35,255 bases of DNA from Bacteroidota bacterium (GCA_013288465.1 JABDBT010000008.1:1-35255); one strand, 5' to 3'; counted from the first letter of the stretch, positions 25,708 to 33,048 are shown. Made by a program: numbers and translations. Notes: generated by a model not told the origin, from the letters alone.

Positions 25708-27273
25708 ATGCCGTTCCTAAAATCAAGTTCGTTTAAAATAATATTATTGATCCTTACCATACTCGTTTTTGCCGCGGGTATAATTGTATTTTTTATTCCG
25801 CCCTCCATTTTTCCCGATCCAAGCTGGGGGTTCCAGGTAATGCGGTCAATGCAGCTGGGTGGTGGCTTTAATTTGATAATTGGCCCCGACCCGGCAGATA
25901 TTTCAAAAAACCTCGCTTCGTTTTTATCGTGGTGGTCGCCGGGGCAATATCTTGTGCCCTATTTATTCAAATTAGTTTTTGGTGTAAACACAGGCCAGGC
26001 ATCAGCTCTAACTGTTGCTGTTTGTAATTTATCAGGGCTGGCAGGGTTTTATTGCTTTTTCAAAAAAATTGGGTTTACCAAACTCATAGCAGCAATAAGC
26101 CTGGTATTTATTATTTGCCAGCAAGCCTTTTGGATTCCTTACGCTTTTTATAATGGCGGCGAAACATTGCTTTTTGCGTTTGAGGGATGGTTTTTGTACG
26201 GTTGTGTTGCTTTGACAAAACCCGGTTTAAAGCTTATTGCTTTTGTGCTAATTTCTGGTTGGGTGGGCTTTATTTGCAAATCATCCTTTATGTGGATATA
26301 TGCCTCAGGTTTATTATGCTTGTGGATACGTTTAGCTGCTACCCAAACCAACCTGTTGGGCTGGATAAAAAAGGGGTTATGGCTAGGTGTGCCAGCAGTG
26401 TTGTCGCTGGGAACCATTTATATGCTATACCTTTCAAAAGGCGAAAACCCGGCATCAATGTCGGGCGGGTTTAAACTCACATTTGAAGCATTTAGCTTTC
26501 CTGTAGCATCCCCGCTACTTGCAGGTTTCTCTGTTGACGATATGTTAAAAGGGTTGATATTTCATACCGATGGACAAGGATTTACACCTGCTACAATACT
26601 TATTATACTGGTGCTACTCGTTATTTTGAGTTTATTGCTTGTAGTAGCTATACTGCGTTATGTACCCAACAATAATTACCGTTTATTTATAGTAGCTTTT
26701 TATGGCGTATCTGTTTTGTTTTTTGGATATTCCTTTTTACGGCAGGCAGTTATATCGTACGAGGGAAGGCATTTTAGGTTAATAGGCATACTGGTAGTGC
26801 CCGGATTAATTTACCTGGTTTCCCATAGCAAATTGCCATACCGTGTTGTTTTTTTAGCAGTATGTATGGTAATAGCTTTTAATAGCTGTAAGTATATCTC
26901 CTTAATTTATAAAGTAAATAACGGCGGTGCGCATGGTATTACAGGTATATCCCAGCAATTTATTGACCAGCAATCATTAAACTATATAATGACTACAGAC
27001 AGGCAAAAAACTAATGTAATATTTGCCTTTATAAGCGCCGATATTGGTTTAGAGATACAGCATAACCGCATTATCACTATTAACTCTTATTATGAGGGCA
27101 TTGAGGATGATATAGTGCCATACCTGGGCCATGCAGGGCCTATTTATATGGTACTGCCTGTAAGTTACACAGGTAAAAAAGCGACCGCTATGTGCCAGTA
27201 TTTTCCCGGATATAAGAATTTCACAGCAACACCGCTCAGTAGTAAAAGCTACGTATTATATACCGCTCAATAA
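25708..27273 (+). CDS. Polytopic membrane protein, GT-C-like, function unknown
   Basis: 521 residues with about ten to eleven membrane segments. After the first segment comes an external loop IPPSIFPDPSWGFQVMRSM with acidic residue(s) and LGGGFNLI, the layout of GT-C/ArnT-type glycosyltransferases that use lipid-phosphate sugars. A soluble C-terminal domain of roughly 100 residues follows the last segment (QQSLNYIMTTDRQ onward). I do not recognise a named family; it could be a mannosyl-like transferase acting on the exported glycan or protein, or an unrelated membrane protein. It begins 15 nt after the acetyltransferase and is the last gene of the locus. Its stop directly abuts the obg stop on the other strand. 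Confidence 0.6.
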   Translation: MPFLKSSSFKIILLILTILVFAAGIIVFFIPPSIFPDPSWGFQVMRSMQLGGGFNLIIGPDPADISKNLASFLSWWSPGQYLVPYLFKLVFGVNTGQASALTVAVCNLSGLAGFYCFFKKIGFTKLIAAISLVFIICQQAFWIPYAFYNGGETLLFAFEGWFLYGCVALTKPGLKLIAFVLISGWVGFICKSSFMWIYASGLLCLWIRLAATQTNLLGWIKKGLWLGVPAVLSLGTIYMLYLSKGENPASMSGGFKLTFEAFSFPVASPLLAGFSVDDMLKGLIFHTDGQGFTPATILIILVLLVILSLLLVVAILRYVPNNNYRLFIVAFYGVSVLFFGYSFLRQAVISYEGRHFRLIGILVVPGLIYLVSHSKLPYRVVFLAVCMVIAFNSCKYISLIYKVNNGGAHGITGISQQFIDQQSLNYIMTTDRQKTNVIFAFISADIGLEIQHNRIITINSYYEGIEDDIVPYLGHAGPIYMVLPVSYTGKKATAMCQYFPGYKNFTATPLSSKSYVLYTAQ

Positions 27274-28272
27274 TTATTTATTGATCTCGGTCCACAGCAG
27301 ATCCTTTAGTTCGGGAATATTTTTTTGAGCTACGGAGGATATAAAAACCGAAGGAATATCAGCCGGTAATTCCTTCTTCATTTCAGCAAGCAATTCATCA
27401 TCCAGCATATCCGATTTTGTGATAGCCAATACACGGGGTTTGTGCATCAGTTCGGGGTTATACTCGTTTAGTTCCTGCAGCAATATCCGGTATTCTTCTT
27501 TTATGGTACGGGTAGTATCCGCAGGCACCATAAACAACAGCACCGAGTTACGTTCAATATGCCTCAAAAACCGGATACCCAATCCCTTGCCCTGCGATGC
27601 GCCTTCAATAATGCCCGGAATGTCGGCCATTACAAATGAACGCCCGTTGCGGTAAGCTACTATGCCCAAATTGGGCACCAGCGTAGTAAAAGCATAATCA
27701 GCAATCTCGGGCTTTGCTGCAGAAACTACCGATAACAAGGTTGACTTCCCGGCATTCGGGAATCCTACCAAACCAACATCAGCTAATAATTTCAGTTCAA
27801 GTACGTTCCACACTTCCTGGCCATCTTCGCCGGGTTGCGAAAATCGTGGGGTTTGCTTGGTAGCAGTTTTAAAATGCCAGTTGCCTAATCCTCCCCTGCC
27901 GCCGGGTGTTAATATTTTAGTTTCGCCGTCGTGGTTTATCTCAAACAGTATCTCCCCTGTTTCGGCATCCCTGGCAATAGTTCCCAATGGAACTTCCAAT
28001 ATCTCATCCCTGCCGGTTTTGCCTGTGCTTGTTGAGCTTCCGCCCGGATCGCCGTCGCCGGCTATAACGTGTTTACGAAATTTAAGGTGCAACAAAGTCC
28101 ATAACTGGGCATTCCCTTTTACAATAACATGGCCGCCACGACCGCCATCACCACCATCGGGGCCACCGGTAGCTGTAAATTTATCGCGATGTAAATGCGA
28201 TGACCCTGCCCCTCCGTGACCAGAACGGCAGCATATCTTTACATAATCAACGAAGTTTGAACCTTGGGACAT
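27274..28272 (-). CDS. obg: GTPase Obg/CgtA
   Basis: 332 residues. The N-terminal Obg fold (glycine-rich, [12 protein letters not shown] and [11 protein letters not shown]) covers about 1-160; the G domain carries G1 GFPNAGKST at 170-178, switch II DIPG at 217-220, G4 as TKSD at 285-288 and a G5 SSVA near the end. It is a ribosome-assembly and stringent-response GTPase, essential in many bacteria. It lacks the C-terminal OCT domain of longer Obg proteins, as is common in Bacteroidota. It lies downstream of adk on the same strand, separated by a long inverted repeat. No gap separates its stop from the stop of the convergent polysaccharide gene. Confidence 0.97.
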   Translation of the reverse strand: MSQGSNFVDYVKICCRSGHGGAGSSHLHRDKFTATGGPDGGDGGRGGHVIVKGNAQLWTLLHLKFRKHVIAGDGDPGGSSTSTGKTGRDEILEVPLGTIARDAETGEILFEINHDGETKILTPGGRGGLGNWHFKTATKQTPRFSQPGEDGQEVWNVLELKLLADVGLVGFPNAGKSTLLSVVSAAKPEIADYAFTTLVPNLGIVAYRNGRSFVMADIPGIIEGASQGKGLGIRFLRHIERNSVLLFMVPADTTRTIKEEYRILLQELNEYNPELMHKPRVLAITKSDMLDDELLAEMKKELPADIPSVFISSVAQKNIPELKDLLWTEINK

Positions 28273-28278
28273 TTTTTT

Positions 28279-28358
28279 ATTTCGAATTTCGAATGTTCGA
28301 TTTCGAATTTATTGTTCAGTAAATAAAACTCCGAAATTGAAAATTCGAAATTCGAAAT
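28279..28358. repeat. Long inverted repeat between adk and obg
   Basis: Arms 28279-28305 and 28332-28358 are reverse complements over 27 bases with two mismatches, built on the unit TTCGAATTTCGAAT and its relatives; the loop is 26 bases. It fills almost the whole adk-obg gap, ending just before the adk stop and starting six bases upstream of the obg start codon. It could fold in RNA as a strong stem that affects obg expression, or be a mobile palindromic element. The repeat does not have a T-tract typical of a terminator. Confidence 0.85.
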
Positions 28359-28361
28359 CCT

Positions 28362-28937
28362 TTAGTGGGTATCTATAACAGCAACGATCGAGTCAAATAT
28401 TTCGTGGATCGAGCCAATGCCGCTTATGCTTGTAAATTTATGTTGAGCTTTATAAAAGCCTGCCACCGGGGCAGTTTTATCATTGTATTCTTTTATGCGC
28501 CTTCGTATAACTTCAGGGTTGGCATCATCAGGCCTGCCCGAACCTTTGCCTCTTAATAATAAACGATGCTCTAATTCGTCATCATTTACCTCAAGCGCTA
28601 TCATGACAGTTATGGAAGATTCGTCTTTCGATTCTAACAGATTATCCAATGCTTCGGCTTGCGCCACAGTACGCGGGAAACCGTCAAAAATAAACCCTTC
28701 TGCATCCCGGTTGGCATCCAGCTTATTGCTTATCATGCCAATTACCACTTCATCCGGCACTAAGCTACCGGCATCCATTAGCTTTTTTGCCTCTAACCCA
28801 AGTTTGGTACCTTGTATTATCTCATTACGCAACAAGTCGCCTGTTGATAAATGAATCAAACCATATTTTTCAATAAGATGTTGCGATTGAGTACCTTTTC
28901 CTGCGCCCGGAGGGCCAAATAACACTAAGTTTAGCAT
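28362..28937 (-). CDS. adk: Adenylate kinase
   Basis: 191 residues. GPPGAGKGT (8-16) is the P-loop, STGDLLR (31-37) the AMP-binding start, FDGFPRT (84-90) the core signature, and GRPDDANPEVIRRRI near 132-146 the LID-side arginines. It catalyses ATP + AMP = 2 ADP in the cytoplasm. It is the short-LID form without the four-Cys zinc site; total length is normal for this type. It sits upstream of obg on the minus strand, and a hairpin separates it from the tRNA gene upstream. Confidence 0.97.
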   Translation of the reverse strand: MLNLVLFGPPGAGKGTQSQHLIEKYGLIHLSTGDLLRNEIIQGTKLGLEAKKLMDAGSLVPDEVVIGMISNKLDANRDAEGFIFDGFPRTVAQAEALDNLLESKDESSITVMIALEVNDDELEHRLLLRGKGSGRPDDANPEVIRRRIKEYNDKTAPVAGFYKAQHKFTSISGIGSIHEIFDSIVAVIDTH

Positions 28938-28953
28938 GCAGATTTCAAATTAA

Positions 28954-28982
28954 AAGCCTTTCAGTACAATACAGAAAGGCTT
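28954..28982 (-). terminator. Hairpin terminator after tRNA-Arg
   Basis: A 9-bp stem AAGCCTTTC / GAAAGGCTT encloses an 11-base loop. On the minus strand it lies right after the tRNA gene and before adk, followed by TT AA TTT, so it probably ends tRNA transcription. A longer T run lies on the + strand side, so it could work in both directions; no + strand transcript is known to reach it. Confidence 0.6.
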
Positions 28983-28993
28983 AATTTTTTTTG

Positions 28994-29067
28994 TGCACTT
29001 GAAGGGAGTCGAACCCCTAACCTCCTGATCCGTAGTCAGGTGCTCTATCCAATTGAGCTACAAGTGC
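28994..29067 (-). tRNA. tRNA-Arg (anticodon ACG)
   Basis: The minus strand reads as a 74-nt cloverleaf including the discriminator A. The 7-bp acceptor stem pairs GCACTTG with CAAGTGC, and the D-arm is GCTC...GAGC. The anticodon stem CCTGA/TCAGG encloses the loop CTACGGA, giving anticodon ACG (read ICG after editing), which decodes CGN arginine codons. The T-arm carries GTTCGACTC. CCA is not encoded. It lies between adk and the peroxiredoxin gene. Confidence 0.95.
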
Positions 29068-29161
29068 ATTATTCCATTCGCGTTAGTTATAAGCACAAGT
29101 GCCTTTTTTAACGGACTGCAAAAATAGGATTTCTTTTCAATCTCCCGTAAAAAAAATGAAA

Positions 29162-29623
29162 TTACTTCACTTTTGCTGCAATTGCATCAAAGTTGGGCAA
29201 ATCTGTAGCTACTTCCAGCACTTCGGCATAGCTGATATTTTGATCTTCATCAATTACAAAGGCCGCACGTTTTGCAACACCTTTTAATCCCAGCACAAAT
29301 TGCTCGTATATAGTACCATAAGCGGTTGAAACTTCTTTGTTAAAATCAGAAAGCAGTTCAAACTGGTAATTATTTACCTCTTTGTACTTAGCCAGCGTAA
29401 AAGGCGAATCGACAGATATGCCTAATATAACAGCGTTGAGTCCATCATAATAACCAAAGTTATCGCGCATTGTACATAGCTGGGTAGTGCAGGTACCTGT
29501 AAACGCAAACGGGAAAAAGTGGATAACCACTTTTCTGCCTTTAAAATCGGCTAATGAAACTTCTTTTAATGCTGATGATACTAAAGTGAATTGTGGAGCG
29601 GGCTGGCCTATAGTTAATGACAT
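29162..29623 (-). CDS. Peroxiredoxin (AhpE/BCP-type thiol peroxidase)
   Basis: 153 residues of thioredoxin fold. FPFAFTGTCTTQLC contains the peroxidatic Cys45 in the P-x-x-x-T-x-x-C motif and a second Cys50 five residues later, as in the BCP/AhpE group with a possible intrahelical resolving Cys. KRAAFVIDEDQNISY is the conserved strand with the catalytic-environment Arg. It reduces hydrogen peroxide and organic peroxides in the cytoplasm. The start ATG follows a run of A/G bases on the minus strand; a TACTTTCG box at 29658-29665 (minus strand) is one mismatch from the Bacteroidota -7 consensus and may be its promoter. Confidence 0.92.
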   Translation of the reverse strand: MSLTIGQPAPQFTLVSSALKEVSLADFKGRKVVIHFFPFAFTGTCTTQLCTMRDNFGYYDGLNAVILGISVDSPFTLAKYKEVNNYQFELLSDFNKEVSTAYGTIYEQFVLGLKGVAKRAAFVIDEDQNISYAEVLEVATDLPNFDAIAAKVK

Positions 29624-29711
29624 ATTTCCTTTTTTTTACAAAGGAAGAATAATTACGCGAAAGTATATGGTGGGGTGTATAATTGGTAAGTCAATTTTGG
29701 GGTTGACTTGA

Positions 29712-29736
29712 TTGATATCGCAATTTGCGATATCAA
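29712..29736. promoter_or_regulatory. Perfect palindrome upstream of the ORF6N gene
   Basis: A 25-base palindrome with 12-bp perfect arms TTGATATCGCAA and TTGCGATATCAA around one central T. It lies 115 bases upstream of the ORF6N start codon. Related palindromes occur at 29782-29812 and inside the gene at 30049-30081, all centred on a CAA-W-TTG core. This would fit operators of the encoded DNA-binding protein, or copies of a repeat that travels with ORF6N genes. Confidence 0.6.
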
Positions 29737-29781
29737 AAAGGTTTTATTATTTAATGTTTGTTAATGAATAAATTAATTAAC

Positions 29782-29812
29782 ATCTTGAGGTCGCAAATTG
29801 CAACTTCAAGAT
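29782..29812. promoter_or_regulatory. Second, imperfect palindrome before the ORF6N gene
   Basis: Fifteen-base arms around one central A, with two mismatches; the core is GTCGCAA-A-TTGCAAC. It lies 39 bases upstream of the ORF6N start. The core resembles the palindrome at 29712-29736, spaced 70 bases from it centre to centre. Candidate operator or repeat unit. Confidence 0.5.
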
Positions 29813-29851
29813 CGGATATATTAAATCTTAACCTAAAAATAGGCCTAAACA

Positions 29852-30382
29852 ATGACTGAAAAAACACTAATTCCTGATGAAATTGTAATGAATAAGATAT
29901 TTTATATCAGGGATCAAAAGGTTATGTTAGACGTTGACTTAGCAGAATTATACGGAGTTGAAACCAGGGTATTAAATCAAGCTGTAAGCAGGAACACTAA
30001 CAGATTTCCATCTGATTTCATGTTCCAGCTTACCGAAAATGAATGGTTCAACTTGAAATCACAATTTGTGATATCAAGTTGGGGAGGTCGCAGACACCCG
30101 CCTTATGCTTTTACTGAACATGGGGTATTAATGCTTTCAAGTGTTTTAAATAGCAAACAGGCAATTCAGGTCAATATACAAGTTATGCGAATATTCACCC
30201 GTATCCGCCAAATGTTAATAGATAATACCGAATTACGACTGGATATAGAAAAGATCAAAACCAAACTGGACAACCAGGATAAAAATATGGAGATCGTATT
30301 TCGTTACCTCGACGAATTATTGGAGAAAAAGACCGAACCAAAATCAAGAAAAAGGATCGGTTATAAATCAGACAATCTGTAA
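29852..30382 (+). CDS. ORF6N-domain (KilA-N-type) DNA-binding protein
   Basis: 176 residues. The ORF6N domain covers about 10-95: YIRDQKVMLDVDLAELYGV, LNQAVSRNTNRFPSDFMFQL and PYAFTEHGVLMLSSVLNS are its conserved blocks. Residues about 125-160 form a charged helix likely to be a coiled coil (DIEKIKTKLDNQDKN), and the tail is basic (KSRKRIGYK). The domain comes from phage regulators such as KilA/Roi; genome copies in Bacteroidota are numerous and mostly uncharacterised. It is a single-gene unit: its start is preceded by a 228-base gap with palindromes and it is followed by a 114-base gap. It probably binds DNA; partners and targets are unknown. Confidence 0.93.
   Translation: MTEKTLIPDEIVMNKIFYIRDQKVMLDVDLAELYGVETRVLNQAVSRNTNRFPSDFMFQLTENEWFNLKSQFVISSWGGRRHPPYAFTEHGVLMLSSVLNSKQAIQVNIQVMRIFTRIRQMLIDNTELRLDIEKIKTKLDNQDKNMEIVFRYLDELLEKKTEPKSRKRIGYKSDNL
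30049..30081. repeat. Palindrome inside the ORF6N coding sequence
   Basis: Arms of 16 bases around one central T, with a single mismatched pair; the left arm is CAACTTGAAATCACAA. It encodes residues about 66-77 (FNLKSQFVISSW), one of the most conserved ORF6N segments. Its inner 25 bases match the upstream palindrome at 29712-29736 at 22 positions. It is therefore either an operator-like site within the gene or the source of the upstream copies. Confidence 0.7.
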
Positions 30383-30444
30383 GCAAAACCTACCCTTTAT
30401 ATTATATCCAAATTACTGTTATAATTAATAATTCTTTACCTCAC

Positions 30445-30475
30445 TTGCTAATCCAAATAGTTATCATTTACTTTG
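30445..30475 (+). promoter_or_regulatory. Candidate Bacteroidota promoter
   Basis: TTACTTTG at 30468-30475 is one mismatch from the TAnnTTTG -7 box, and TTG at 30445-30447 lies 20 bases upstream of it as a -33 element. The ATG of the membrane protein follows 21 bases after the box, which favours that start over a TTG at 30473 inside the box. Confidence 0.4.
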
Positions 30476-30496
30476 CACTACAAAGTACTTTTAATA

Positions 30497-31000
30497 ATGA
30501 CAGCACCTATAAAAAGGAAATTAACCCGTCGTATCCGCATTTGTATATGGATAATCATCATCGGGTTAGCCATAAGCGGCATTACCGCCTTCCCTATCGA
30601 AACTGAACTGGCCTTTATTGTTCAGCACCGGTCAGCGCATCATACTTTAATGAACGACTGGCTTATGAAGGTTTACCAGGCTATAAAATCAGCAAATCAC
30701 ACCTACCCCTTTTTAAGCTACGGCACAGATTGGCTTGCCTTTGCACATTTGATGTTGGCAGTACTGTTTATCGGCCCGTTAAAAGACCCGGTTAAAAATA
30801 GTTGGGTTATTCAGTTCGGTATCATTGCTGCGGTGATGATATTCCCGCTGGCTTTTATAGCGGGCGGCATTAGGGATATACCGCTTTTTTGGCGGCTGAT
30901 AGATTGTTCTTTCGGGATAGTGGCATTAATTGTGTTGGTGCCTTGTTATAGGTGGATTGTTCGCCTCACCAAAGCATCTACCGTGTGTGCAGATGTTTAA
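30497..31000 (+). CDS. Small membrane protein of unknown function
   Basis: 167 residues from ATG at 30497; a longer frame from TTG at 30473 would begin inside a promoter-like box, so it is not used. The N-terminus is basic (KRKLTRRIR), followed by IWIIIIGLAISGITAFP, then segments near LAFAHLMLAVLFIG, IQFGIIAAVMIFPLAFI and FGIVALIVLVPCYRW: four membrane helices in all. A soluble loop SAHHTLMNDWLMKVYQAI lies between helices 1 and 2. I do not recognise a named family. It stands alone between two non-coding gaps with no clear partner. Confidence 0.75.
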   Translation: MTAPIKRKLTRRIRICIWIIIIGLAISGITAFPIETELAFIVQHRSAHHTLMNDWLMKVYQAIKSANHTYPFLSYGTDWLAFAHLMLAVLFIGPLKDPVKNSWVIQFGIIAAVMIFPLAFIAGGIRDIPLFWRLIDCSFGIVALIVLVPCYRWIVRLTKASTVCADV

Positions 31001-31002
31001 TT

Positions 31003-31170
31003 TTCTCCTTCCGTCTATGCGCGAAGCGGAGAAAGGGTGGTCAAGCGATTTGGCGATAACCGGGTGAGTCCTCGCCGAGCGGCATTTGTTCCAATGCATT
31101 GTCGGCGATCACTCACCCCGACGACGCTACGCTGGTCGGCCCTCTACCGTAAACGGTAAAGAGGGCAGGA
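31003..31170. repeat. Complex intergenic repeat with nested hairpins
   Basis: Three structures sit in a row: TTCTCC (31003-31008) with GGAGAA (31028-31033); a large stem GGGTGAGT (31062-31069) with ACTCACCC (31111-31118), enclosing CGCCGA / TCGGCG and GCATT / AATGC; and CCCTCTACCG with CGGTAAAGAGGG (about 31140-31165) followed by a T run at 31173. Its G+C content is much higher than that of the genes around it. It looks like a dispersed Bacteroidota repeat, and the last hairpin could end transcription of the gene upstream. It fills most of the 239-base gap 31001-31239. Confidence 0.7.
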
Positions 31171-31239
31171 ACGTTTTTTTAATAAAAGATGCGTACACTC
31201 GGTAGCTTCAACCGATAAGGGGCTCAAATTAAGGTTATA

Positions 31240-31998
31240 ATGAAATATTTTGTAAGTGAAGATTCTATAGTACGAAAAATATGGGGCAGGGCAGATACTA
31301 CCCTTTTTATTTTTGCCGGTTCGGCAGCTGAGTTTGCTTTGAATAAGGCGGTAGATTGGCTGTACTTTACCGGTCGTTTACCTGCTGATCCGCTGGGCAG
31401 GCTGTTTTCGACCGTAACCTACGCGCGGCAGATCATATTTGCTGATGAAGTGGCCGCGTTAAAGGCCATTGATAAAATTACAGCCATACACCAGGGTGTT
31501 GAAAAAAGCCGTGGTGCCCAAATACCTGATTGGGCTTACCGCGATGTATTGTTCCTGCTGATTGATTATTCTATCCGCTCGTTCGAGTTGCTTGATAGAA
31601 AACTGGCCTATACCGAGAAAGCAGAAGTATTTGAGGTATTTTACCGTGTTGGCCAACGGATGCAACTGGCAGGCTTACCAACAAATTTTACTGAATGGAA
31701 ACAAATGCGCCAAACACATCTGCAACAAAACCTGGTATGCAGCGAGTTTACTATCGACCTCTATCGCCAATACAAAAAACACCTCGGGCCGTTAAGGTTT
31801 ATTATTTTAAAGCAGGTACAATTGCGGCTTTGCCCCACCAGGGTTAGCGGTTTACTTAAATTAGGGAAAACCGGGTGGCTCATGCCCATATTAACCATTT
31901 ATAAATTACTGTGCCGGTTAAAAATAGAAAGTGTTTTTAGGAATACTTTGTTGCCTGCTGCTTATAGGGTTGAGATAAAGAGGTTGGATAGGCAGTGA
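31240..31998 (+). CDS. Oxygenase MpaB / DUF2236 family protein
   Basis: 252 residues. EDSIVRKIWGRADTTLFIF, RLFSTVTYARQIIFADEVAA and AIHQGVEKSRG (His84), followed by PDWAYRDVLFLLIDYSIRSFEL, have the arrangement I know from the MpaB/rubber-oxygenase (DUF2236) family, whose members bind b-type haem; His84 would be a ligand candidate. The family R-T-x-x-(Y/F)-x-x-x-x-x-F/A-G pattern is present only loosely, so the call is moderate. A C-terminal helical part follows (GWLMPILTIYKLLC). It may form a pair with the quinone oxidoreductase 60 bases downstream. The product oxidised is unknown. Confidence 0.7.
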   Translation: MKYFVSEDSIVRKIWGRADTTLFIFAGSAAEFALNKAVDWLYFTGRLPADPLGRLFSTVTYARQIIFADEVAALKAIDKITAIHQGVEKSRGAQIPDWAYRDVLFLLIDYSIRSFELLDRKLAYTEKAEVFEVFYRVGQRMQLAGLPTNFTEWKQMRQTHLQQNLVCSEFTIDLYRQYKKHLGPLRFIILKQVQLRLCPTRVSGLLKLGKTGWLMPILTIYKLLCRLKIESVFRNTLLPAAYRVEIKRLDRQ

Positions 31999-32058
31999 TA
32001 ATTGTTATGTGAAACAATAAGCATTTGATTACACTTATTATACCGATATCTTAGCCTC

Positions 32059-33048
32059 ATGAAAGCCATCATCATAACCCACCCCGGCGACCCGGAAGTT
32101 TTACAAATAACCGACAGGCCGCAGCCGGCATACGCAGCCAATGAAGTATTGGTACATGTTATGGCGGCCGGGGTTAACCGGCCGGATGTATCGCAGCGCA
32201 AGGGCAACTATCCGCCGCCTGCCGGTGCGCCGCAGGATATACCGGGCCTGGAGATTGCAGGTATAATTACCAAAACAGGCGCTGACGTTACCCGGTGGAA
32301 GATTGGCGACAAAATTTGCGCCTTAGTTTGGGGAGGCGGCTATGCCGAGTATTGCAATGTCCCCGAAGGGCAATGCCTGCCGGTGCCGGGCAATATGACC
32401 TTTATTGAAGCGGCATCCCTGCCCGAGACCTTTTTTACGGTATGGAGCAATGTGTTCGACCGTGGCAAGTTGCAACCGGGCGAAAGCTTATTAGTTCACG
32501 GTGGATCGAGCGGTATTGGGGTGGCGGCTATACAAATGGCAAAAGCTATGGGCAGCATCGTATATGTTACCGCCGGAAGCGATGAAAAATGCAGGTTTTG
32601 CGAAAGCCTGGGCGCTGCCAAAGCCATCAACTACAAAACCGAAAACTTTGCAGATAGCATAAAAGAATTAACCGGCAACCGCGGCGTTGATGTTATTTTA
32701 GATATGATAGGCGGTGATTATACAGCGGGTAACCTACAGTCGCTGGCTGATGATGGCCGGTTGGTAATGATCAATATGATGAAGGGAAAAGACGTGGCTG
32801 TTGACCTTGCGCAAATTATGCGTAAAAGGTTGACCATAACAGGCTCGGCATTACGCTCGAGGGATGTTGAATTTAAAAGCCGGATAGCGCGCAACCTCGA
32901 AAAAAGTATTTGGCCGCTGCTGGCATCGGGGCAAATAAAAGCTATTGTACATGCGGTATTCCCTTCTGCCCGGGTGGCCGAAGCGCACCGGTTAATGGAG
33001 AGCAGCGCGCATATTGGCAAAATTGTGCTATCATTTGAGTCAATGTAG
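32059..33048 (+). CDS. NAD(P)H-quinone oxidoreductase, PIG3 type (MDR superfamily)
   Basis: 329 residues. AAGVNRPDVSQRKGNYPPP (36-54) is the PIG3/TP53I3-type signature; the cofactor domain has LLVHGGSSGIGVAAIQMAK with the H-G-G-S-S-G-I-G loop at 147-154, and YVTAGSDEKCRFCESLGA with a NADPH-type basic K. No zinc ligands are seen, so it is a zinc-free quinone or enone reductase in the cytoplasm. Length is typical. The stop codon TAG lies inside the left end of a dispersed repeat (see 33045-33068), so the extreme C-terminus may have been set by the repeat. It lies 60 bases after the MpaB-like gene and may share its transcript. Confidence 0.93.
   Translation: MKAIIITHPGDPEVLQITDRPQPAYAANEVLVHVMAAGVNRPDVSQRKGNYPPPAGAPQDIPGLEIAGIITKTGADVTRWKIGDKICALVWGGGYAEYCNVPEGQCLPVPGNMTFIEAASLPETFFTVWSNVFDRGKLQPGESLLVHGGSSGIGVAAIQMAKAMGSIVYVTAGSDEKCRFCESLGAAKAINYKTENFADSIKELTGNRGVDVILDMIGGDYTAGNLQSLADDGRLVMINMMKGKDVAVDLAQIMRKRLTITGSALRSRDVEFKSRIARNLEKSIWPLLASGQIKAIVHAVFPSARVAEAHRLMESSAHIGKIVLSFESM

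Noticed and set aside
28951..28990. Hairpin read as a terminator for a + strand transcript
   Set aside because: The T run is better on the + strand side, but no + strand gene leads into it; the tRNA on the minus strand is the more likely user.
29852..30382. ORF6N gene as a sign of a prophage
   Set aside because: No integrase, capsid, tail or lysis gene is nearby, and ORF6N proteins are scattered widely in Bacteroidota genomes.
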